NCBI RefSeq assembly: GCF_038396675.1
Contig: NC_088921.1
Span: 6,259,501-6,323,500 of the forward strand
Source: Hydra vulgaris
Taxonomy: Eukaryota > Cnidaria > Hydrozoa > Anthoathecata > Hydridae
DNA: 64,000 nucleotides
Direction of reading: 5' to 3'
The notes below the pieces were generated by a model. That model did not search any database. It saw nothing but the letters and a program-made list of their open reading frames with translations, and was not told the DNA's origin. This document shows positions 21,051-34,990 of the stretch, piece by piece (position 1 is the stretch's first letter; the number at the start of each line of letters is the position of its first letter). Made by a program: the position numbers and the translations under genes.

Positions 21051-22168
21051 GGGGAGAGTAAGGCAATGGCGAACGCGGGGTAACTCCGAACATGGTCAAA
21101 ACGGTATAATAGAAAAAGATATTTGATAATTTATTTTTAACTGCCGAGAGGAAATCCTACATTCACTTCCAGACTTACAACAGTGTAATAAAGCTGCAGT
21201 TATTGTTCACAATAAATTGATTCTAACTTTTTCTGATAATTTCATGTAACGTTTTTTCTTAAGAAACATTCCTGTTGTAGCAACTATAAACATAAAACCA
21301 CTTCTTTTGTTGTGATTTTTGCATAGTGTCATAATGAAGGAGTTTTTAACACATATTATATTTTAAGTATGTTAATATATCCTCAAAAAATTAATTGCAT
21401 TTGATTTATTTGTGTCCGTGGGGTAATAACGAATGATTATTGTGGAGTAATTTTGAACGCAAAAAATGTGAATACAAGGACGTAAAAAATGAAAAACTGA
21501 GAATGTTTAATGAAGAAAAACTCTACCAACACTACCAATTCGCCAATGAGAAATATTTAAGAAAAGAAAAATTGAAATAATATATACTGATGGTATAAGT
21601 ACAAAGAGAAATATAAACTTTCAACAACAAAAGATAATTTACCATGATGTAAAGAAAAAAAGTGCCCGAGGTTAAATTTGTTGTTTTATTTAACAAAAAC
21701 AAAATCAGGATCCGCCCTTAAAACACTGTGTGAGTGACAAATGCAACTCCTGGTTGCACGAGAAGTGCGCAATTGGTAAAAGCATATCCTGGAGTTGTTT
21801 GTGATATTTTTTTAAATTTTGATAATTTAAAAAAAGAAAATTAATTTTAAAAGACTACTGGTGTATTAAGTTACCAAGACTGGATTATGTGTTACAATTG
21901 AAAGGCTTTGCGGAAGTAAGCATATCCTAAGATTTTATCTGTAATTTTTGCCCTTAATTTTTACAATTAGCATTTTATTTATTATTACACAACAGTTTTT
22001 TTTAATTACCCCACGCTGAGTTCGGGATTACCCCACGTCTCCGTACGTCGGGTAATCCTGAATGAATAGTAAGACTAAATGATAAGCAATAAATATGATC
22101 AATTTTGAGTAACTGGTGTCTTTAATTGGTATTCTCGCTTATCTGTTCGCCGATACCCCACTCTCCCC
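21051..22168 (+). mobile_element. pogo-like element relic 2 (internally deleted), with zinc-finger remnant
   Basis: The left end GGGGAGAGTAAGGCAATGG (21051) and right end (reverse complement GGGGAGAGTGGGGTATCGG, ending 22168 before TA at 22169-22170) are related inverted ends. Length is 1118 bases. The plus strand encodes 'KHCVSDKCNSWLHEKC' near 21725-21775, a C-x4-C-x2-W-x-H-x2-C zinc-finger that corresponds to the remnant in relic 1 (7837-8560). Inside the right end, TTACCCC motifs occur in both orientations (22010-22060). The catalytic domain is deleted, so this is a non-autonomous derivative. Confidence 0.75.
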
Positions 22169-22199
22169 TATACTAGTTTTATGTGTATTTATAATTTTG

Positions 22200-22880
22200 G
22201 GAAACATTTGCCACAATTAAGGTCCACGATAAAGAACTGAGTATGAAGTTAGTTTTGAATTATATTTTGGGATAAAAAAGTTGTTATTTGAAAGTTTTGT
22301 TGGATATTTATGAACTATTTTGTCAAAAAAGGATTGAAATATTTTAGGAGGTAATCCTATATTTGTTTTATACATGAACATTAAAACTTGGTGTATGTTG
22401 ATTTTATATATAATTAATGCTCCAAGTGTACGCAGAAGAGGCTTACAAGGCGCAATTCTATCTCGATAGCTCCAAAAATTGTTCTGCACGCGTGTTTTTG
22501 TTTACAGTACAATTTTTTAATTTTGTTTAGTTTGTATTTGCCCATACAATATTGCAATGAATTAAATAACAATGAATAAAAGAGAAATATAAACTTTTTA
22601 AAGAACTATTGTTTAAAAATGGTTCAGTCCTATATATCATTGCTAAATTTTATCTTCAATACTTTTTTTAAGTAAACTCCAACGTAAATCTTTATCTAAG
22701 ATTACGCCAAGAAAGTTTACTGAGTTTTCTCTTTTAATCTTAGTGTTATTGATTATTAGATTAGGCAATTTGATGGGAATATTTTTTGATTTATTCACTT
22801 TGTGGAACAAAATAAATTTGGTTTTATCCAGATTTAGAAAGTTTATTATTATAAACCACTCATTAAGTTTCGATAAATAA
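22200..22880 (-). pseudogene. LINE ORF2 C-terminal relic
   Basis: The minus strand encodes 'YCMGKYKLNKIKKLYCKQKH' near 22500-22560 and a 90-codon frame (22217-22489) ending 'LTSYSVLYRGP', matching the C-terminal region of the LINE at 46939-49930 ('LVTYRGP'). It is broken by stops and frame changes. No RT catalytic motif remains. Confidence 0.65.
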
Positions 22881-23204
22881 AAACATTCAAATTAAATACA
22901 AAATTATTAATTTGAGTACAAAAATGCTTAAGCAAACATTCATAGGTGTATAATATATAATAAGTGAATCTATGTATCTGAAAATAAAGCGATTGAATTT
23001 AAAACTGACTGCAACATACTATATTTTAAGGTTCAACTTCCTATGTGTGCAATATATTCTATGTTTCCCTGAGAAACTAATGAATCACTTTTTATTTAGT
23101 ATTGTTATATTTTAACTAATAATTTACATTTCTAACTAACTGACTGCGAATCATAAACTAAAAAACAATATAAATCACATATAACATTTCACAACGTGGA
23201 TTTC
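22881..23204. other. Gene-free stretch
   Basis: Sequence between a LINE relic and the long-TIR transposon. I see nothing recognisable. Confidence 0.5.
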
Positions 23205-23695
23205 CCGATAGTACGGTCAAAATAGACATTTCAGTTTACAATAATTTGCATAGAGCTGAAATTTAGTACAAACCTTCGCGACATTATTACAAATAAAATA
23301 TTAAAAGTCCCCACCGATCCTGCATCTGTAAAGTAAGTTATTCAAGGTCAAAGATAGAAAAAAAAAGGTTATTCATATTTTTCCGGTAAACGGTAAATTT
23401 TATCAAAAAAAAAATAGATCGAGCAAAAGTTTTAGATCATTAAATTATCTACAAAAATTGTCTTTTTTTTCTAAAAATCAATATTCCTGATACACTTCAA
23501 ATCTTAAAATAGAAGAAGTCTTATTCAATATAAACTATTAATATTATTTTATATAATATATATTAGTATTATTACTATATATTATTGTATATAATAGTAT
23601 GCTATATCTACTTCTTTTTTTTCTTTTTCTACTTAATCTTCTTTCTGTTTTACTTCTTTTTCATCTTCTTACTCCTCTCCTTCTTCTTTTTCAAG

Positions 23696-26600
23696 CTAGA
23701 AATGTGAAAAAGATACATCAGCAGTCTCATCATTAACATCATCAAAATCTTCGTTTGTTGAAATTGATTCAATATTGGAGCAAGACTGGCCTCGACAATT
23801 AGTGCATTCTGGTGAACACTATAAACTGACTTTTTTGCAACTACATTTTGCACTACAACCTCTTTTGCAATTGCAAAAGATGGTGTTGAGAAGTTTTTTT
23901 GGACTAGTTGGAAATAAAGTTTGAATTGGCTCCAATGTATTACCTACTAAATTCCAACCTCAGTCTGTTGGGTCCAGTTGATTGCTTAGCCAAACTTGAA
24001 CTTGATAGTATACTCGATATAAGTGTTGACTAGCAGAAGCAGATGTTGAAAGGGGACAAGATAATTGCACTCATTTATTGTTCCGTGTAATTTTTACAAA
24101 ACTTATTATATCTATACTTTCTCATATGAGCCATGACATTGACATTGAAACAATTCCAACTTCACGAGCTTTACGACAGTTATCTTTATTATCACCGACG
24201 ACTCCACTGGCAAGAGATATGATTTCTTTAACTATTGGAAAATCATGCAATGCAAACCACAAATAAAGTTTTTCGGTATCTCAAGAATCTTTCTTTATTC
24301 GTGAGTCACTTGCATATACATGCTGATCTGTTGTATCCGTTCTGATATCAACTAGATCTTCCAATCCTTCACAAACAGTGTTCATTGCATGTATGCCATA
24401 AACCCACTTACTTAAATCATTTTGTGCTTCTTCCTCGAGCAACACCTTCATTTGTCTTCATTGTTTCATCATTGATTGCTCGATCACAATATCCGTTAAA
24501 GTACCACAACTGAGTTTATCGCAACGTCTAACGGTGAAATATTATTCAATAAATTTTTGATAAACACTACAGTTCACTATTTTCTCTAATTGTAGTATAT
24601 CATGCAAATACAAATGCGCAGACTTAGCATAAAGAAAATGCCCTGATGCGTGGAAATAAGGAAGTATTTCTTTAATGCATTTCAAATAAGCTTGCCAATC
24701 TCCCATGCGTTCAGCTCTTACAATCGTTTTTGCTATCGAAACCCTATTAAAATATTATATTAATATTTTTGCTGTAGGTCCTCGTTTTTCAAATGCTTTT
24801 AGTTTTTTATTGAACTGATAAAGTAATCCTTTGCATATTTTATTATTGTCATCACTTTCGATATTATTCAAAATTATGTTATTTATAATATTTTCAATGG
24901 TAATATTAAGACTTGCAGCTATCTCGTCATTAATAACAAGATCTTTTAATATTATTATTGCTAAAGTGAGCTAAAGTAATGTATGGGCTCTAGCAGCCCT
25001 CGCGTAAGCATAATCATTGAGCATTTTTTCTAATGACTTAGGTGCATAAATTAACGAAAGCACCTCTTGTATGCATAATATAACCAGTTGATCCAAAAAA
25101 ATGACATAATTAAATGAAATCCTCCAAGTCTTATTATGATCTTCGATAGTTCAGATCCATCAGGTGCTGCAGATACGATTTCTCTAGCTTTTGCATACAG
25201 AGGTTGATCGAAAGTAATAATGCATACTTCGTGGTAATAATATTTAGCATTTTGTAAGGCACAAAGTAAAGAAGTGTATATAGTACTGTAATTACTTGCT
25301 GGTTGGTGTATAAATGATAAAAATAAAATTTTAAATTTAGAAAAATTCATCATATTACTTGTTAAACGTTCGACAAAACCATTCCAACTGAGTAATGATA
25401 AATTCTTGCATTTACCATAGAACCATATGACATCTATTTTTTGAAGTAAAGATACTGATGCTTCATTTTCATAAGGTGAATATTGCTCAATTTTACTTTA
25501 AGCGACTACGCCATCATTTTGATTGATTTGTATTGGCACATGAGTTTCTTCTGCGAAGCCTTTTGCTGAAGGAATTTCCTTTATTCGTGGTATTTGACCT
25601 TCTTGTGTAACTGAACTTTTCAGGGTAACAATTTTAATGATACCCATTATGTGAAGCATGTTATTACCGTCCAAAGTCTTTACAATTATAACAGCGTTGT
25701 CTGCAAGATATTGAATAAACGTGCCAGCTTGTGGTGGTAAGATAATAGGTGGATGATGAAGAACTGATGATGCGTCTTACATCACAGTGTCATTGTAGGG
25801 TGCATATAAACCAAAAGACGAAAAGATTTGTATAAGGCGTTTTGAACCAAACCGTCAATGAAGAAATACTAAGAGACCCAATTGTAATTTCGTTTTAAAA
25901 GATCTAGGCCTTATAGCAGACATAATACTGTGGCTAATACTTCTACAGACTAATTTTAGAAGTTCTAAATTAGATTGTTTATATTTAAGAGTTACTTGCT
26001 CCAGAACAAAGTCAACGACTCCGGAATATTGCTGATAATATCTTCAAGCATTCGACTAGGCGAGGGATAATTGGAATTATCAAAGACTAATGATTGAATG
26101 TCTTCTCGAATGATGGCTGCCGCAGTGTTTAGAATTCAAAATCGTTCTTCCTCTTTATTTAGGTTTTTTTTTTCATACCAAGCTGAGTTAAGAATATCGC
26201 AATGACTGTCAAAAAAACATATGAAAGTTAATCTGCCTGTTTTTTCAATGATAATAATTTTATTACCATACTTCAATATCGTTTCTTAATAGTTCTGTTC
26301 TCTAAATCTGGATTTTTGCAAATACTTTTTAACTTTTCTAATAAAAACTGACAATCGTCACTATTTTTAACGTATCTAAATATTTCTTCCATTGAATCAT
26401 TGGTATATTCATCTTGAAAACGACTGATTTAACCTCTGGTGGTTAGTCTTAAAAAGGAATTATAACAACTATAGCCTTAGCAGCAACTAAATCATATTCA
26501 TACTTAATGCGTGCAGTGACATTTTTTTGCTACGTCATCAGACCGCCTCCGCCCAACCTTTAGAATCAATTCTTTGAATTCTAGGGTAACAGCTTTATAA

Positions 26601-26902
26601 GTTTTACGCCGAACATTTTGCGCTTTCTTTTTTACAGCCTCTTCAGTCGCTTCATCGCCGCAAAATAAACAATATTTTTTGAAACAAAAATAGGATTCAC
26701 TCATGCGAGATCTGGTAAGTGGTGGACTAGTTTTGGATGTACTGGCTTGATCCATATGTTGCAGTCTTTTAAATGCCGCAATAGAACTCTTCCGAGTATA
26801 CACATTATGGCACTGCACATGAATTGTCACAGACTTCTGAACTTTTAGGTACTTAAGGAGCCCATCGTTTCTATTGACACTAGAATCAATTAAAGTCTTC
26901 AT
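23696..26902 (-). pseudogene. Unassigned transposon protein, cysteine-rich ends, heavily decayed
   Basis: The minus strand starts at ATG 26902 ('MKTLIDSSVNRNDG'); the first 132 codons are open and contain 'CFKKYCLFCGDEATEEAV', a zinc-binding-like N-terminal module. Further blocks in order, across stops and frame changes: 'FLEQVTLKYKQSNLELLKL', 'HHPPIILPPQAGTFIQYLAD', 'HQPASNYSTIYTSLLCALQN' with 'IRLGGFHLIMSF' (25051-25353), 'ILPYFHASGHFLYAKSAHLY' (about 24600-24700) and a CXC-like cysteine cluster 'CNCKRGCSAKCSCKK', then after TAG (23819-23821) 'CSPECTNCRGQSC'. I recognise the type as a repeated, uncharacterised protein of cnidarian and arthropod genomes. It is probably the transposase of the surrounding element. 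The catalytic residues are not assigned. Confidence 0.6.
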
Positions 26903-27120
26903 TCCTTGATTAACTTGTTGTTAAAAGATTCACTTGTCAAAAGCTTACTACAAATAAAACATAATTGTGACAATTTTAAAAAAATATTAAATAGTACAAA
27001 TCCTTATGAGAAATATTTAAAAATAACCAAACGTATTAACTGCATAAGCCAGAATATCGTATGAGACAAACTGAACGCGCGTAAATGGGTATAAAGTGAA
27101 AACTTAGTTTAAAAAATCCA

Positions 27121-27172
27121 CTGTTATGAAAAATAGTTAGCAAATGAATTTGTTAAATATTTTTCATAACAG
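27121..27172. repeat. Inverted duplication, 24-bp arms with two mismatches, 4-bp spacer
   Basis: 27121-27144 and 27149-27172 pair with two mismatches (CTGTTATGAAAAATA and its complement at the outside). It is located in the untranslated 5' part of the long-TIR transposon. Confidence 0.85.
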
Positions 27173-27620
27173 GTCATAAAAATAGCTTTAAAAAAAATAC
27201 ATCTTTAAAAATTATTAAATAAATGTTATACTTGATTAATACTTTTTACTTGAATAATATTTTTTCTTAACATATCACAATAATAAAAACGTAATTTTAA
27301 TTAAATATAATTTATTTTAGAACGGCTAAACGATAATTAATTCCCCCTAAAACTTTGCAATAGTTTGTTAATTTTAAGATCAGAGAATAGCCGCATAAAC
27401 TTTTTTTTTTTCTGTAGATAGTAAAAAAAGCTAGCAAAAAAACAAAAGTTTTTATCCTTTGCCCTTCAATAACTTTTTTTGCAGATGTGGAATTATTGGG
27501 GACTTTTTATATTTTATTTTTAATAATGTCCCCAACGTCTGTACCAATTTTCAACTCTATGCATTTTATTGCAAACCTACCACTATTTTTTCGACTATTT
27601 TGACCGGACGACAAGTGGCT

Positions 27621-28975
<1,355 letters not shown>

Positions 28976-29099
28976 TTAATTTTTTTAATATTTCTTTTTT
29001 CTTTATTCTATTTTTTTTTATTATTATTAATTTTTTTCAATGTTTTTACCCTTGCTATTTATTTATTTTTGTTCAATTTTTTTTTTACAAAACTAAATT

Positions 29100-30340
29100 T
29101 AATAATAAAAGAATATAATGTTCGTAATACAATATTATAAATAAAAATAAAAATAAACAAACAATATTACAATAGAAGAGTTCTAAAACTTAAAAACTAA
29201 AGCATGCTTAATAATTCAATAAAACTAAACATGTTAAATAAATGCTTGTTGATAAAAAGAGGTTGGTCTTGCATTTATACATAAAACAAAGAATATTAAA
29301 AACATTTAACTCATATACATTGAGTGCTTTCATATCATAAAAAAGAGGATTGGCTTGAGCTAAACGGTCCTTGAAATTTATAAGGCGTGCTACATGCCTC
29401 TGTTACCGATAGAGAGGTTTAAGTTTACTTTTATAAGTGCTACCCTAAGCAATTTTTGCATAGTTAATATGGCAATGAATTCGCGAATAATAAGGTATAT
29501 TTATCAAGAACGTTTCTTATTTTGTTTAAAATGCCTATACTCTTTGAAATTTTATTGCACAAGTTAGCAATGTGGCTTTTCCAATTATGAATTTCATTGA
29601 TAAATACAAAAATCTTGAAAAAATCTTGTCACTAGAACTCTTTTAAAAATTATGTTATTGATAAAAAGAAAGGGTAAGTTGCTAGGCAGCTGGTTCTTTT
29701 TACCATAAGGATGAAAAAGGATCCATTTTGGTTTTATCAATATTTAATGCTTGTTTAATCTAAACCATTCGGAAATTTTGGCTAGTTCAATGTTCATGCT
29801 GCTAAAAAGTGTAAAAATGTTGTTATGAGAAACAAATAAGTTAGAATCATCAGCAAACATAATTGTCATTAGGTAAGAAGCTTTTGGTAGATCATTAATA
29901 TATATTAGAAATAGAAGGGGTACTAATATGGATCCTTGAGAAACTCCACATGAATATTTAACAAATTAGATGATACGTTGTTATCCGCATAAACAATTTG
30001 TTTCCAATTATTTAGGTAACTTTTTAGCCAAGTTAATATATTTCCAGCAATTCCGTACCACTCCAACTTTTTAAAAAGAATTTTGTGATCAATAGTATCA
30101 AAAGCTTTTGCCAAGTTAACGAAAACACTTAAAGTAAATTGAGAATTTTCAAATGAGTCAGATATATTTCTTGTAAATTGTAGAATGGCATGTTCATTAA
30201 AATTGCTTTTTGGAATCCATATTGATTGCTGTATAATAAATTGTTTATAGTAAGATGATTATAAATTTTATTGTACAAAATTTTTTCTAAAACTTTAGAA
30301 AGAGTTTTGTGACAGTTTGATTATGTAATTTGTTTTGACA
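29100..30340 (-). pseudogene. LINE ORF2 relic (RT), CR1/L2-like
   Basis: The minus strand encodes motif A ('AKAFDTIDHKILFKKLEWYG', 29923-30114), then in another frame 'GSILVPLLFLIYINDLP' and the catalytic 'IMFADDSNLF' (about 29840-29875, FADD intact), and decayed C-terminal sequence toward 29300. The block AAAACAAAGAATATTAAAAA near 29283 is shared with the LINE at 18.8-20.6 kb, so the two belong to the same family. Stops and frame changes show it is dead. Confidence 0.75.
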
Positions 30341-30497
30341 TAATGAAACTAGTGACAATTTGAATATGTAATTTATTTTTTCTGATTATATATTATATAT
30401 CATTATTACTTGTATTATATTATAAAATGTTTATCTTGCTAAACCTCTTAAAAATTTGTTTTGTTGATCATTATTCATTTGAATTTCTTAAAAAAAT

Positions 30498-30540
30498 CCT
30501 GTCTCATTTTGCCCCTTATAGCGGGGCAAAATGAGACAGG
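30498..30540. repeat. Perfect inverted repeat, 18-bp arms, pogo-end-like
   Basis: 30498-30515 (CCTGTCTCATTTTGCCCC) and 30523-30540 are exact reverse complements around TTATAGC. The GGGGCAAAATGAGACAGG motif resembles pogo-type transposon ends. A partly similar TTGCCCCTGTCTCCCTA occurs near 31455-31472, but a complete element could not be defined. Confidence 0.7.
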
Positions 30541-31507
30541 GTAGGTGTGTGAATAAATGATCTCCGGTGACCAAACCACAGCAGCTTTGCAACTCATATT
30601 TTGTAAGGTTATAGTAGGATAGTAAAAGATTTGAAAAATATCAAATTCTTTTTTTAAAGATTGTTAGACCATATTAAATAAAATAGTGCTTAAGTGTCTA
30701 ACTTTGCTCCTCGTAACCCTATTTATTAAAATGCAGAATTAAAAAGTATAAATTTAAGTAAAATTTTAAGCTTGCATTCATTATCAAAAAAAACTTTCTT
30801 AGGGCCCTTCAGAGGCCTTAAAATAATATATATATTCCTTAACTTTCCCCACCGCAGGGTGCGCTGGCGCAAACTATAAAAATTATTATTAATGTCCCAT
30901 TAAGTTCAAAGTTTATAGAAATCTTTTTACTATCTATTTTGGCAACAGTTCTATGCCAAAAACTTAATATCAGATTTGCTGGTACCAAATACTAGTTCAT
31001 ATAACAAGCCAAAACAGTAGCCCACTTTTTCTTTGATAAAAAAAGTTTTAATTTTTTTTTATTTAGTTTTTGTAAACAATACATTTTTCAAAATTGTAAA
31101 TAATTTAAGATAAAAAAATAAGCTTCTTTTATAAAAGAAAATTTTTTGTTTTTTTGCATAGGAAATGCTATGAGGCAATTGCCCCGTGAATATTATAGTT
31201 GTCTACAAGCCTATTTTTCAATAAACATATAAAAATTTAAAAAAAAGAAAGGATCGGAAATAGTAAACTTATTGTAAATGAAATTTTTCAAAAAATTTTT
31301 TTCATATAAGTAAATATTTTTTTTGTAAAGTAAAAGAGAAGCCATATTCCAAAAGTAACATTTTATCCAAAAAAAACTCAAGAATCCTTTTATCTTCGAT
31401 GCGCATACGCGAATAAAACGCGGTTAAACTCAAGTAAAATAAACAATGGTTAATTGCCTACTTGCCCCTGTCTCCCTAAAACTTATTTATTAATAAACTA
31501 TGGAGAG
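30541..31507. other. Gene-free stretch
   Basis: Between the pogo-like inverted repeat and a LINE tail. No reading frame or family motif is recognised, apart from the possible end motif near 31455. Confidence 0.5.
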
Positions 31508-33240
31508 ATTTTTTTTTTTTTTTTATTTATAATTTAAACATTTCCGTTTATATTTGTTAGTTCGTTTTTAAAATATAATGAAAGTAGATAAAAATTAATA
31601 CAAAGTAAGCAAACACTACTAACATTTGAAAAACTAGGTATCTGAAAGAAGATCAGTAAGATCTTATCGTCGGAACCTTATACTAGTGTAAACAAAATAT
31701 TAGGTTATACATAAGTACAACATAATAATATAAGTACAACATAATAAAACAATATATACATACACATAAAATTTGTAGTTTAGGTAATAAAGTTTAATAA
31801 ATGCTTCCATAATATAAATATTATTGTCAAATTTTGATAATATGGGAGAGTAAAAGGTTTTTCAGCCTAATTTTGCAGAGATGCAAAGATGATCCTTTCC
31901 GAACACTACATTAAAAATCTAAAACATTTTTTTAATAAGGATTGTTAAAAGAAACAATTTTTGGGGTTTGTTAACTAAATTTGAAACTATTATAAAATTA
32001 CGCCATTCACTCCATAATAATTGAGTTTATGAATCAAAATGCCATGATTTACTGTATCAAATGCTTTTGATAAATCTAAAAAAGTACCAAAAATGAATTG
32101 TAAATTTTTGAAAGAGTAAGAGATTTCGCGGACGGATTGCATGCTCAATAGAACCATTTTTTAAAACAAAATTAATTTTATAATAAAAATTTTTCTTCCC
32201 AAAATAAGAATATAATCTATTGTAAATAACTTTTTGTAAGATTTTTGAAAATATTGAAAAAATAGAAATAGGTCGGTAGTTACATATATTAGTTCTGTCT
32301 CCTACTTTGTAGATTGAGATTATCTTACCTATTTTTAAATTATCAGGAAAAACTCCTTGTTGTATTGATGCTTTGTAAACTTAAAAGAGAATATTTTTTA
32401 ATTGTTTAAAGCATTCTAAGACTGTATTTCCATTTATTTCATCAGCTCTAGGGGCTTTGCTTTTTTTAATATGTTTAAATGACGTTTGAAACTCCTTAAA
32501 TAATAGCTCAGAAAATAATTCATTGAAGCAAATGCAATCATCCATCGGTGTTTAAAAGTTATTGAAAACAAGTTCGGTATTAGGAATTTTATTTGCTAGT
32601 TAGAAACCGATGTCAATGAAGAATTTATTAAACTCGTGAGCTATTAATTGGTTCAATAAATGGGGTTCAACAACATCTTCATTATCCACTCCAATCACAT
32701 GCGGTAGGAACCTTAGGCAAGTTTTTAGTTTTCCACCAATTTTTTCTAATATTTTTTAAGTGCGTTTAGAATCGTACTTAACATTTTCAATTAATTTTGA
32801 TTAGTATTTCTTTTTTATGTTTTTACGAGTTTTTTCATATAGATATAAGTATACTTTGTATACTTTTTCATTTAAAGATGTTTTTGTTTTTAAGTAATTT
32901 ATATATAGCTTTTGTTTGATCTTAGATGATTTTAAAAACTTTTAGTTATCCAAGGAGCATTAAGCTTTTTCGATTTACTGCTTTTTCATAAATAGGAAAA
33001 ATGGATTTTTTAAAAAATTTTTCATAAATTTCATTGCGTCGTTATTAAAATTTATATGCTTCCAATAAAGCAGTGATAATTGTTTTTTAAACTGTTTAAT
33101 ATTATTCATATTATATAAAAAAATGCAATTAAAAAAAAAACTAGTAGTAGAATCTCTTTTTAAAAGTTTTTCTCAAACTAATAATATTTATGAATTTTTC
33201 ATATTTCTTTAAAAAAATTTATTCAATAACGTTTGTAGAA
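31508..33240 (-). pseudogene. LINE ORF2 relic (RT N-terminal half) with poly(A) end
   Basis: On the minus strand: 'FKHIKKSKAPRADEINGN' (start of RT), 'YKASIQQGVFPDNLKIGKI' and 'DRTNICNYRPISIFSIFSK' (RT motif 1-2), then motif A '[20 protein letters not shown]' near 32010-32070. Nothing of the GVPQG and FADD boxes is left: the sequence jumps to 3' flank and a poly(T) run at 31508-31525, the complement of a LINE poly(A) tail. This copy therefore has an internal deletion and stop codons. Confidence 0.75.
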
Positions 33241-33291
33241 ATCTAAATTAGCTTATTTTGTAAAAAATTGATTTTTTTTACCTTACAGGTA

Positions 33292-33692
33292 TATGCACCG
33301 CAAAAACTATCGCACCCCAAAAACCACGCAGTTACATATTGGAATGTAGCTAGTCCAATTTACACCTAGAAAGTATAAGGGGTTAATTTTTTTTCATTAA
33401 AATGCTTAAGCTAATAGGAAAATAAATCAGCTTCACATTTTTCTAGCTTTAAGTGATTATTTTGAGCCTTTTCCCTAAATTTCTCTGGTTTTCTAAATCA
33501 AATATTTCAGTAAAAACACCATAAAACATGTAAATGTCAGATTAAGTTTGCAAATATTTGCAAATATTTTTTTATAAGCCCTTAAGTACTCTTTTCAACA
33601 ATAATCATAAAGTTAAATTATTTTGCAGTATTATTTTTTACATTTTTGAGCCCAGTTAAACCTAAAAGTGAAGTAGTTTTTGGGGTGCATTA
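33292..33692. mobile_element. Short non-autonomous element (MITE-like)
   Basis: TGCACCGCAAAAACTATCG near 33294 and TAGTTTTTGGGGTGCA ending near 33689 form related inverted ends (about 15 of 16 match) with TA on each side. The roughly 400 bases between contain no gene. It could instead be one end of the DDE element whose transposase relic lies at 33838-34990. Confidence 0.5.
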
Positions 33693-33837
33693 AGAAAATA
33701 AACTTAAAAGACAAAAACCAGAACAAAAATAATGTTTAAAAATTACTTGAAATTATAATAACTTAAAATCATACATTACATTTGAAAAAAATGTTAAAGT
33801 TATACATAAATTCTTTACAAAAAATACTATTTATCTC

Positions 33838-34990
33838 TCTGTGATGTATTACTATTTGAATTGAATAAACTTTTCCTTGGATTTGTCCTTGATTTTTGCA
33901 AAGCTGCAGTAGGAAAAACCATTGCAGGTTTGTTGCCCTCAACACGACACACTAACTTGCTGCACTGAGATTTTAAAATATTGTGGCATTTTAAACATTG
34001 CTACTTTAAAAATAATTCAGTAGATACACATACCTCTTACCATTTAATAAAGATTTTCTTTACTTCTTCTCTTTTTTTTTTGCATTTTGCAATTGTGTTT
34101 GAACCTTTTGTTCTTTTTTTTTATTAATGCTTGCAACTAAACTCAAAATGTCTTTCATGGACCCATCAACTTGAGTTATTCGTGTTAAACTGGTAGATAG
34201 ATTTGGTTTTACTTTTCTAATAGTCATAAATCCTGGTATCTCCTCAAGTTGGATGCTCTTTTCGTGCATCTCGTTAATCAAAGATTGAGCACTTTCAAAC
34301 TTTTCTTTCCAACACAATGGTGATACTCTTCTTCTATCAGGAGAGACAACAAATGATGAATCAGAAGCAGTCAATGTTGATTGCATGGATGAAACTGATG
34401 CCTCTTCAGGAGTCTCTATGCAATTATCTGCTCTATCAAGCTTGTCTTACTGTATAAGTTCAATACTCAAGGCTTCATTGGTTACACCAACTCGCTGTGC
34501 AGCTTTTAGGAGAGTGAGTTTTGTTGCCCATTTATTCCATATATTTGCTAGAATAAGCATTAATGCTTCTTTGTTTAAACAATTTGCCTCAGTAAATATT
34601 TCATATTTTTCTTTTCTATATTCATGATAAATATTTTTATTCAACTGGTCTAATAGTTGTGTAACCCCTGTTTTATCTGGTGGGGTAAGAAACATCCATA
34701 TATATTTTCATTGAAGGAATGACATAACATGATTATCAAATTTTTAACTATGTCCATCTGATAATAGGACCACTGGTCTTCTAATATTTCATTCTTTTAA
34801 ATACTCATCGAATTCCTGAAAAGTGGCCAAAAGTGTATGGCCATCTGATACGCCATGGTCTGGAGTGGTTACCAGTAGATGATTTACTTTAGCTGCTGCT
34901 TCATTAGGTGCCATCAGACTTGTTATACCAACAATGCCAAATATTACTTGTCGCATACAGATCTCTCCTAAAATTGTAAGTTTTGATTTA
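33838..34990 (-). pseudogene. pogo-group DDE transposase relic (second half)
   Basis: The minus strand reads 'GIVGITSLMAPNEAA', 'PVVLLSDGHS' (second catalytic Asp) and 'FLTPPDKTGVTQLLDQLNKN' (region of the third acidic residue, 34447-34695), then an alpha-helical, Lys-rich tail to 34060. The two larger frames (34447-34695 and 34060-34386) are in the same phase, separated by one TAA. A possible last exon after a GT-AG intron encodes a cysteine-containing end ('QCLKCHNILKSQC', about 33985-33940). More stops lie between 34700 and 34800. The helix-turn-helix and first catalytic Asp are missing. Confidence 0.7.

Larger units (their letters stand above)
23205..27620 (-). mobile_element. 4.4-kb DNA transposon with long inverted ends, family unassigned
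   Basis: About 150 bases at the left (23213-23360) align, inverted, with 27447-27607. Shared blocks in the same order include CGGTCAAAATAG, TGCATAGAG.TGAAA, GACATTATTA.AAATAAAATA, AAAAGTCCCC and CATCTG.AAA...AAGTTATT.AAGG. I estimate about 70 percent identity by eye. The outermost bases and target duplication are not clear: a repeated AAGTGGCTTACATAA lies just outside the right end. One large, decayed gene fills the interior on the minus strand. Long terminal inverted repeats plus a single protein mark it as a DNA transposon. The superfamily is not settled; Academ is one candidate (weak inference from the cysteine-rich C-terminus). Confidence 0.7.
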
